11,613 nt of DNA from CF-161 sp035259145 (GTDB lineage Bacteria > Chloroflexota > Dormibacteria > Dormibacterales > Dormibacteraceae). The position numbers were made by a program, and so were the translations under genes. The notes beneath the pieces were generated by a model that had not been told where the DNA came from, searched no databases, and worked only from the letters and a program-made list of their open reading frames with translations. Below are positions 1 to 5,534 of the stretch, piece after piece (the stretch's first letter is position 1; each line of letters opens with the position of its first letter). Location: contig DATFWQ010000026.1 in NCBI GenBank assembly GCA_035259145.1, positions 1 through 11,613 on the forward strand, written 5' to 3'.

Positions 1-64
1 GTGGCGAGACCGGTCGATCGGCCCCGGCCGCGCACGCCGTCCACCCGAGCGTTCGTGGTTGGAC

Positions 65-93
65 TTGACACGCCTTCGATTGCCCTATATATT
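65..93 (+). promoter_or_regulatory. Sigma70-type promoter of the propeller/lipoprotein/CcdA operon
   Basis: A perfect -35 TTGACA at 65-70 is followed after 17 bp by TATATT at 88-93, one mismatch from the -10 consensus. Transcription would start near position 100 and give a leader of about 70 nt before the ATG at 170. This argues against the in-frame TTG at 116 as the start, because it would leave only about 16 nt of leader and no ribosome binding site. It is the best promoter in the first 3.7 kb and no other clear promoter or terminator separates the next three genes. Confidence 0.75.
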
Positions 94-152
94 TTATGAA
101 GTCTGACGACTGACGTTGGACATCGGTTTTCTGGCCCCGCCTCGTGGCGCAC

Positions 153-172
153 AGGAGGGAAGGAAGGGGATG
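153..172 (+). promoter_or_regulatory. Ribosome binding site deciding the start of the propeller gene
   Basis: AGGAGG at 153-158 lies 11 nt before ATG 170-172, and a further GGAAGGGG run fills the gap. It selects ATG 170 over the upstream in-frame TTG at 116. It also places a normal signal peptide near the N-terminus. Confidence 0.7.
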
Positions 173-2125
173 AGGGATGAGGGGGTCCCGGCCGTGGGTT
201 CGTGGCTGAGCTGGCGTCGGGCCTGGCTGGCTGCCGGGGCCGGCGTGGTGGGCCTGCTAGCTTTCCTGCTGCCGGCCGTAGCGCAGGCGGCCGACCCGGC
301 GCCACTGCGAACCGTCTCCGACCCCAATCCAAACTTCAGCGGAGTCTGGGTGGACACCGTCAACAACGAGCTCATCGTGGGCGATGACAACCACCACGCG
401 GCGTTCGTGTACTCGCGCACCGCGACCGGCGCAGCAGCGCCGCTGCGCACGATCAAGGGGCTCTCGACCCTCCTCGACTATCCATCGTCCCTCGTGGTCG
501 ACACCACCAACAACGAGCTCTGGGCCGTCAATGACGACACGTCAGACCGGGCCGTGGTCTACAGCCGCACCGCGAACGGCGCCGTCGCCCCGCTCCGCGT
601 GGTCGACTTCAAGGCCCTGCAGCTCACCGAGAAGCGAACCTGGGGCTGGAGCGTGGACCCGCTCAACGACGAGGTCGCCGGGACGTTCCAGAACGGCTCG
701 ACTGTCGACTTCTTCGGCCGCGCGTCCGGCGATCCGCTGCGCAGCATTAGCGGTCCCGCTACCGGGCTGGCCGACCCGCACGGCATCTTCATCGACAGCG
801 TCAACAACGAGGTCTTCGTGGTCAACGAAGGCCACGTCTTCGGCGCTTCGCCGCAGGCGCCGTCGGTCACCGTGTTTGGGCGCACGGCGAGCGGAAACGT
901 GGCTCCGCTGCGCACCATCCAGGGGGTCGCCACCGGGCTCAGCCTGCCGAGGCCGATCCACGTGGACACCGTCAACAACGAGCTGGCCGTGGCCAACGGG
1001 GACGCCAACTCGATCACCGTCTACTCGCGCGCCGCGAGCGGGAACGTAGCGCCGCTGCGCACCATCTCCGGTCCTACCACCGGGCTCAGCAACCCGACCG
1101 GCGTCTTCATAGACAGCGTCAACAACGAGATCGTGGTCGCCAACTGGGGCAACCATTCCATCACCGTTTACCCGCGGACGCAGACCGGGGACGGTGCTCC
1201 TTTGCGCGCCATCACGTCGGGTGCGGGCGTGGCCACGGGCCTGGGCAACCCCGGTGCGCTGTCGCTCGACCTCGTTAACGGTGAGTTCGCGGTCACGAAC
1301 TGCGTCAGTCACCCCCGGATTGCCTTCTTCTCGCGGTTGTCCAACGGACAGACGGGGCCGCTGCGTGTGATCGAGGGCCAGAACACGCGCATCAGCCGCA
1401 GCCTGCACGGTGTCGCCATCGACCCCGTCAACAACGAGGTCGTCGTGCCCAGCACGCTCGAGGACGCCATTCTCGTGTTCGGCCGCACTGCCTCTGGCAA
1501 CGTGCCGCCACTGCGGGTGATCCAGGGTGCCCTGACCGGCATCAGCAAGCCGCAGGGGATCGCCATCGACACGGTCAACAACGAGGTCGCGCTCGCCAAC
1601 GAGGCGACGCCCAGCATCACGGTCTACGCCCGCACGGCCAGCGGCAACGTGGCGCCGCTGCGCACCATCACCGACCCCGCGAACCTCGCAAAGCCGGTGG
1701 GAGTCTGGATCGACAACGTGAACAACGAGATCGTTGTCGCCGACGGCGGCTCCGCCGACGCAGGCCTCATCGAAAGGGTCATCACCTACCCGCGGCTGGC
1801 AAGCGGGGCCTCCACGCCACTGCGAGTGATCACGGGTGGCGCGACCCTGCTGAACAATGTCCGGCAGGTGGTGGTCGACACCACCAACAACGAGATCGTG
1901 GTCGCCAGCCAGGGGAACCGCGACGTCAACCCGCCGGTCTTCGGTGACGTCGCCGTCTTCGACCGGCTGGCAGACGGCAACGCGGCTCCCAAGCGCTTCC
2001 TGCAGCACGTCACCACCAGCTTCGTCCAGCACCCCCGCTCGGTCTGGGTGGACGCGGTCAACAACGAGATCGGGGTGGGCGACTCCAAGCTGGACGAGAT
2101 CCGGGTGTTCCCACGCCAGTTCTGA
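170..2125 (+). CDS. Secreted beta-propeller protein with twelve VNNE-type repeats
   Basis: A 651-residue exported protein with no recognised enzyme motif. Residues 1-40 form a long signal peptide: arginines near 16-17, a hydrophobic core, and cleavage after AVAQA at about residue 40. The rest is twelve repeats of roughly 46-58 residues. Each carries a core like [IV]D-x-VNNE-[IV]-V-[VA] followed by a strand of the type ITVYxRTAxGN and APLRTI. Cores are encoded near 352, 500, 653, 793, 964, 1114, 1267, 1423, 1567, 1711, 1876 and 2050. This is the pattern of NHL/YncE-like propellers, and twelve blades could fold as two six-bladed propellers or one large one. Blades 3 and 7 have diverged cores (PLNDE, LVNGE). 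There is only one obvious cysteine, near 1302. It is the first gene of an apparent operon and its TGA overlaps the likely start of the next gene. Function unknown; a binding or scaffold role in the envelope is an inference. Confidence 0.85.
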   Translation: MRDEGVPAVGSWLSWRRAWLAAGAGVVGLLAFLLPAVAQAADPAPLRTVSDPNPNFSGVWVDTVNNELIVGDDNHHAAFVYSRTATGAAAPLRTIKGLSTLLDYPSSLVVDTTNNELWAVNDDTSDRAVVYSRTANGAVAPLRVVDFKALQLTEKRTWGWSVDPLNDEVAGTFQNGSTVDFFGRASGDPLRSISGPATGLADPHGIFIDSVNNEVFVVNEGHVFGASPQAPSVTVFGRTASGNVAPLRTIQGVATGLSLPRPIHVDTVNNELAVANGDANSITVYSRAASGNVAPLRTISGPTTGLSNPTGVFIDSVNNEIVVANWGNHSITVYPRTQTGDGAPLRAITSGAGVATGLGNPGALSLDLVNGEFAVTNCVSHPRIAFFSRLSNGQTGPLRVIEGQNTRISRSLHGVAIDPVNNEVVVPSTLEDAILVFGRTASGNVPPLRVIQGALTGISKPQGIAIDTVNNEVALANEATPSITVYARTASGNVAPLRTITDPANLAKPVGVWIDNVNNEIVVADGGSADAGLIERVITYPRLASGASTPLRVITGGATLLNNVRQVVVDTTNNEIVVASQGNRDVNPPVFGDVAVFDRLADGNAAPKRFLQHVTTSFVQHPRSVWVDAVNNEIGVGDSKLDEIRVFPRQF

Positions 2126-2742
2126 TCCGGGCCGCCTCCGGGCTGGCGGTCGGCCTTGTCATGGCAGGCTGCGGGTTCGGCTCGGCGCCCGACCGGCATG
2201 GCGCCATTGCCGGCTCGTCGCATGGAGTGGCGGCGCGACCGCAGATCCCGCCCGATTGGCCCCCCGGAAAGCGGATCGTGATGCACGTCACGCCCTCGCT
2301 GAAGCAGAGCTACCTGCTTGCATGTGACACGCCCATCCCGGCGTGGAACTACCTGCACCGGGGCCACCGGGTCACCATTGCGCTGGACGCTGACGCCGTT
2401 ACCGCATTCCGCCGCGACGGCTCGGGCCGGACGCCTCTCGATCGGCTGGAGATCCTGCGCGAAGACCTGGACGACCTCTCGGACCTCCTCGAGGTCCCGC
2501 TCGGCGCCACTCCACGCACCTACGGTGAGCTGTTTCGGTTCCTGAGCACCAACGGAGTGAGGATCGTGGCCAACGGAGATGTCCTGCGCGCCCACGGCAT
2601 CAGGGCTGTGGAGCTGGACCCGATGGTGGCCGTGCTCGGCGGCGCAGAGTTCAAAGCCTTACTGCAGGACGTGGACGCGCTGCTGCCCTACGAAGAGGTC
2701 GCCGTGCCGCATCACTCGCTCTTCCACGGTGGCGCTCACTAG
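2122..2742 (+). CDS. Probable lipoprotein with a DsrE/DsrF-like domain
   Basis: About 206 residues if translated from CTG 2122. That CTG overlaps the upstream TGA as CTGA, which would allow translational coupling. Reading from it gives a lipoprotein signal peptide: arginine at residue 3, a hydrophobic stretch, then MAGC with the lipid-modified cysteine at residue 17. The first ATG in frame (2161) would start only three residues before that cysteine and lose the signal, and no ATG, GTG or TTG lies upstream in frame. From about residue 50 the chain resembles the DsrE/DsrF fold: a KRIVMHV strand, a helix, GHRVTIALDADAV, then GVRIVANGDVLRAHGI and a final helix with GAEFKALLQDVDALL. The usual cysteine of the C-terminal DsrE CGxC-like segment is replaced (ANGD). 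One cysteine remains in LLACDTP. DsrE proteins handle sulfur or form oligomers with redox partners; that role here is inferred. It is followed closely by the CcdA gene. Confidence 0.65.
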   Translation: MIRAASGLAVGLVMAGCGFGSAPDRHGAIAGSSHGVAARPQIPPDWPPGKRIVMHVTPSLKQSYLLACDTPIPAWNYLHRGHRVTIALDADAVTAFRRDGSGRTPLDRLEILREDLDDLSDLLEVPLGATPRTYGELFRFLSTNGVRIVANGDVLRAHGIRAVELDPMVAVLGGAEFKALLQDVDALLPYEEVAVPHHSLFHGGAH

Positions 2743-2795
2743 AGGTGCGGCCGGAAACCCGGGCGAGAGATTTGGCGGTCAGGTGGTCCAGATCC

Positions 2796-2837
2796 AAGGA
2801 GCCGCCGAGCACCGGAGTGAGCGTATGCAACATACGC
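2796..2837 (+). promoter_or_regulatory. AAGGAG plus hairpin at the presumed start of the CcdA gene
   Basis: AAGGAG at 2796-2801 lies 15 nt before GTG 2817, slightly far for a ribosome site. Immediately after the GTG comes a perfect inverted repeat GCGTATG-CAA-CATACGC at 2821-2837 (7-bp stem, 3-nt loop). It is followed by purine-rich GAGGAGCGCAG sequence of the kind seen in dispersed intergenic repeats of high-GC bacteria. In mRNA the hairpin could restrict initiation; in DNA it could be an operator. Which of these applies cannot be told from sequence. Confidence 0.45.
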
Positions 2838-3716
2838 GCAGCGAGGAGCGCAGAAGGCAACGCGGGAGATGGGCCGCATGAGCGCCAAAGATCCGAACGG
2901 GCTTTCCGGCTGCACCTCTCTAGCGACGCCTGGCCCAGGCTGACGGCAGTGGCCGCCGTGGCCGGCTTCCTGACGCTGGCCGCGGCCGGAGTCCTGGTCC
3001 TCCTCTTTTTCTCTGGAGGGCTGCTGATGGCGGGGCGTCTGGGCACGGTGAGCCTGCCGCTGATGGCCGCCGCGGGAGCCGTTGCCTCCACCTTCAATCC
3101 CTGCGCGCTCCCGGCGCTGCCGGCCTTCCTGGGCCGCGGCGGCGGCGCCCGAAGTGACCCAGGACCCGCGGCGGCGCTTGGCGCCATCACAGTGGTCCTG
3201 GCTTTCGGCCTGGTCGTCACGATCCTCGGCATGGAGGTCCAGATCCTGGTTGCTCCACGCCTCGGCTGGCTCCAGATCGCAGCGGGCGCGGCCCTGATCG
3301 CGATGGCGCTGCTGCACCTGACTGGACACATTGGCCGGCTGCCGCTTGGGAGCGCCCTGGTCACCGCCGGGAGCCGCCTCTGGGAGCTCACGCTGCGGCG
3401 GCCGACCCGGTTTGGCGACTACCTCTTCGGGGCCGGCTTCGTCGCAGTCGGTGGCACCTGAACGGTCACGTTCCTGGCTGCGGTCGCGGTCTTCGGCTTC
3501 GCCACTGGCGGCTTCGTGGGGAGCCTGGCGGGGTTCCTGGTGTTCAGCGCCACGATGGGAGCGCTCGTCTTCCTGCTGGCGCGCCTGGGAGCTCGGGCCC
3601 GAGCCTGGAGCCGGCGCGTGCAGCCGGCGGCGGACATGCTGATCCTGGTCGCGGGCGCCGGCCTCCTCCTCGATGGCGCCAGCCATTTCTTGGATCACCT
3701 GCTCCTGGGCGCCTGA
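2817..3716 (+). CDS. CcdA-family membrane thiol-disulfide transporter, predicted selenoprotein (TGA 3459-3461 read as Sec)
   Basis: Polytopic inner-membrane protein of the CcdA/DsbD transmembrane family, which carries reducing power across the membrane with two cysteines. The first cysteine is present in STFNPCALP (Cys96 from this start), matching the family SPCVLP motif. In the second half the family has a G-(x)9-C-T motif in a membrane helix. Here the same spacing reads GAGFVAVGGT-TGA-T, so the TGA codon replaces the second redox cysteine (residue 215). After the TGA the same frame continues for 84 codons. It gives two or three more hydrophobic segments with small-residue and LVFLLARLG-like sequence normal for CcdA, ending at TGA 3714. 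The total is 299 residues, usual for the family; stopping at 3461 would remove the catalytic half. A SECIS-like hairpin follows the TGA and a tRNA-Sec gene lies in the window. The start is uncertain: GTG 2745 (2 nt after the lipoprotein stop), GTG 2817 and GTG 2950 are all in frame, and coding bias becomes clear only from about 2915. If the TGA is not decoded, this is a truncated gene. Confidence 0.8.
3459..3461 (+). other. Predicted selenocysteine codon (UGA)
   Basis: In-frame TGA aligned with the second redox cysteine of CcdA proteins. Evidence for recoding: coding continues in the same frame with family-like membrane helices, a SECIS-like hairpin lies at the proper distance, and a tRNA-Sec gene is present. 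Cysteine-to-selenocysteine exchange at a catalytic thiol is the standard pattern in bacterial selenoproteins. Confidence 0.78.
3476..3491 (+). promoter_or_regulatory. Bacterial SECIS-like stem-loop
   Basis: GGCTGC (3476-3481), loop GGTC (3482-3485) and GCGGTC (3486-3491) form a 6-bp stem with two G-U pairs. The loop begins 20 nt after the TGA. Known bacterial SECIS elements have a short stem with a guanine at the start of a small loop, about 16-37 nt after the UGA. The loop GGUC and the flanking UGC closely resemble the SelB-binding loop of E. coli fdhF. The element lies within coding sequence, as expected in bacteria. Confidence 0.65.
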
Positions 3717-3848
3717 CGAAATCCCGGTGGTCTCGTCGCGGCCGGACTCAGGTGTGGGGTCAACAAACGAAGATTGGGTCAGGCTGCTGCTCGCTCGTTT
3801 TCGTGGGTCAGTCCATCAAGGCAACGTCGGAGGATAGATTGCAGATTG

Positions 3849-3869
3849 TGACAGAGGTTGTCATATATT
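3849..3869 (+). promoter_or_regulatory. Palindrome TGACA-N5-TGTCA next to a -10-like TATATT
   Basis: TGACA (3849-3853), GAGGT, TGTCA (3859-3863) form a perfect inverted repeat that abuts TATATT at 3864-3869, about 20 bp before ATG 3888 of the decayed VOC gene. There is no good -35 at 17 bp (GCAGAT). The arrangement resembles a dimeric repressor site over a promoter, possibly left from when the gene was intact. Confidence 0.35.
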
Positions 3870-3887
3870 CAGGCACAGGCTTGTCGC

Positions 3888-4158
3888 ATGGGAAACGCAA
3901 AGCAGAATTCGGCCGTCCACTTCGAGGTTTTTGACGGCGATGCGAACGCTCTGCACACGTTCTATTCCTGAGCCATTCGGCGGTCGCTGCGGCCGGCCGA
4001 CGGGCCGTTGGAGTGCAGCGTTGTGCACATCGGGGATGCCGGCGGCATCGAGCGATTGGGCGGTAATACGGTCCAGCCGCCCACGCAGGTCCCGGACGGA
4101 GTCACCTTCGCCCTCTTTACGGACCCGACGGCCACGTGGTTGGCCTGGTCAAGAAGTG
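3888..4158 (+). pseudogene. Decayed VOC-family (glyoxalase/bleomycin-resistance type) gene
   Basis: Reading frame 3888 onward begins like a VOC protein: AVHFEVFDGDANALHTFYS corresponds to the usual VHFEI..DD...L..FYSELFGW. A TGA then stops it at 3969-3971. After the stop the same frame gives weak sequence with GDAGGI, then a good C-terminal half: ERLGGNTVQPPTQVPDGV and TFALFTDPTATWLAW, which match the family LGG..V.PPTEVPGGVTFALFADPEG. The middle, about 40 residues between GGI and ERLGG, is missing. Beyond 4158 the frame runs on to TAA at 4217 without family likeness. The internal stop plus an internal deletion make this a pseudogene. The TGA is not in place of a catalytic cysteine and no matching hairpin was found, so selenocysteine was not proposed. 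Confidence 0.65.
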
Positions 4159-4249
4159 ACAGTCGCCGCGGGAACCGAGATTCCCCTCATCGGCCTCCGA
4201 CCTGGATGCGCGAGTAAGGCAGTGTCGTTGAACCTGAGGTCGTCACCCA

Positions 4250-5125
4250 ATGGATGACGGCACCGGAGGGGTCATCAGAAGAGAAAGGTCGGATCCCGGG
4301 AGCCTGGACCGGGAGGACTTGAAGAAGGCGTCGGCCTGTCGCGCCAAGCCAACGCCCCCGCTGCTGTTCGTCCATGGCGCAGCGCATGGTGCCTGGTGCT
4401 GGGACGAGCATTTCATACCCTGGTTCACAGAGCGTGGATTCCAGGCGGTCGCGTTGGACTTGCGGGGGCACGGCTCCCGTCGGGGCTCGCCGCTGCGCTG
4501 GGTCCCCCTCAGCGCCTATGTGGAGGACGTGAACGAGGCCGCGGCAAAGCTCGAGCGGCCGCTAGTGCTGGTGGGGCACTCGGTGGGCGGCTCGGTCGTT
4601 GAGCGCTACCTGTCCGCAGGAGGCCGAGCTGCCGGGGCAGTCCTCGCGTCGCCTGTGCCGCACAACCTGGTCGGGTTCGCGATGCGCTATTCGAGAGCAA
4701 ACCCGGTCCGGTTCCTCACTATGCTGGCGACGCTCAGTTTCAAGCCCATGGTCGGGACTCCCAGCGCCTTCTCGATCTTCTTCTCCCCGGCAATGCCGCG
4801 GAATGAGATCGCCCGCCTGCAGGCTTATGCACAGGAGGAGTCCTTCCGTGCCTTCCTGGATGGGGTCCTGACACCCCTGGCACGGCCCCGCCCTGCCGCT
4901 GTACCCACTCTGGTGGTCGCCGGCTCGGAAGACGCCATGTTCACCGTCGACGAGGAGCGGAAGATCGCCGACTACCATCGGGCGGAGTTCGACCTCTTGC
5001 CGGGCATAGGGCACGACCTGATGCTGGACGTGGGTTGGGAGGGGGTCGCAGAACGCATTGCCCGCTTCGTACGATCGCTGTCGTCGTCCCCGGCGAGCAG
5101 CCATGAGACTCAAGGCAGCGAATAG
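4250..5125 (+). CDS. Alpha/beta hydrolase
   Basis: A 291-residue cytoplasmic serine hydrolase of the alpha/beta fold. It shows the oxyanion motif HGAAHGAW (His42-Gly43), RGHGSRRG near residues 72-79, nucleophile GHSVGG with Ser111, acid GSEDAMF with Asp228 and base GIGHD with His255, all in order and normally spaced. The N-terminal 33 residues before the first strand are polar and probably disordered. There is no signal peptide. The start ATG 4250 has GAGGT at 4236-4240, 9 nt upstream. The family includes esterases, lipases and epoxide hydrolases; the substrate cannot be told. It is separated from neighbours by a pseudogene and a promoter region, so probably transcribed alone. Confidence 0.88.
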   Translation: MDDGTGGVIRRERSDPGSLDREDLKKASACRAKPTPPLLFVHGAAHGAWCWDEHFIPWFTERGFQAVALDLRGHGSRRGSPLRWVPLSAYVEDVNEAAAKLERPLVLVGHSVGGSVVERYLSAGGRAAGAVLASPVPHNLVGFAMRYSRANPVRFLTMLATLSFKPMVGTPSAFSIFFSPAMPRNEIARLQAYAQEESFRAFLDGVLTPLARPRPAAVPTLVVAGSEDAMFTVDEERKIADYHRAEFDLLPGIGHDLMLDVGWEGVAERIARFVRSLSSSPASSHETQGSE

Positions 5126-5534
5126 ATCGCCAGACCTGCGGCCGGCCGGATCCCCGCCCCGGTGTTCGCGAGAATGCCTGCAACCTGGGCGACATGGATG
5201 GCGACTCGACTTCGAGCAGCCGGGTCGCCGGCCGTTGATCCTGGACCCGCGCCCCAAGAGCTGACTGCCTGCCGACCTGATTCGATCGGGTGCGCTCCTA
5301 TGCCGCCTTGGTGACGCGCCATCTTGGCGCCAGTTGACAGCGACCTCAGAAAAGCACTCTACTAAGGGCCTTGGCGCCGGCCGGACCGCCTGCCGGTGCC
5401 CGGCGACAGTGAATTGGGGGCGGGGCTTGGAGGGAAACGAGCCGATGCGCCGCTATTGCGTGAAGGCGCCACGCCTGGCATGAGTGCCGTCCCGTGTCGC
5501 GATTAAGGCGGGCTTGCGAAGAGGAGCAGTGCCT
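5126..5534 (+). other. Intergenic region with promoter and long leader for the PQQ-like protein
   Basis: No gene is seen in 5126-5534. An inverted repeat GCGCCA-TCT-TGGCGC lies at 5316-5330, just upstream of the -35-like TTGACA at 5334-5339; it may be an operator or end the hydrolase transcript. Downstream of the promoter there is a GC-rich leader of about 170 nt with several short complementary segments, for example GGCA-TGAG-TGCC at 5477-5488. I could not match the leader to a known riboswitch class. Confidence 0.4.
5334..5363 (+). promoter_or_regulatory. Candidate promoter of the PQQ-like protein gene
   Basis: TTGACA at 5334-5339 matches the -35 consensus. TCTACT at 5358-5363, 18 bp downstream, matches 4 of 6 bases of the -10; TACTAA at 5360 is an alternative with long spacing. 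Confidence 0.4.

Noticed and set aside
542..2032. Long open frame on the minus strand opposite the propeller gene
   Set aside because: It mirrors the repeats of the plus-strand gene and arises from high GC bias; its translation has no fold-like features.
2123..2125. Readthrough of the propeller gene TGA into following sequence
   Set aside because: The frame after the stop gives arginine- and proline-rich sequence with no repeat motif, and the next gene's signal peptide begins at this point in another frame.
2821..2837. Inverted repeat as a transcription terminator between lipoprotein and CcdA genes
   Set aside because: No T-run follows, the stem is only 7 bp, and the genes look co-transcribed.
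3969..3971. In-frame TGA in the VOC-like gene as a second selenocysteine codon
   Set aside because: The position is not a catalytic or metal-binding cysteine in the VOC family, no suitable GG-loop hairpin was found 16-37 nt downstream, and the gene also lacks its middle part.
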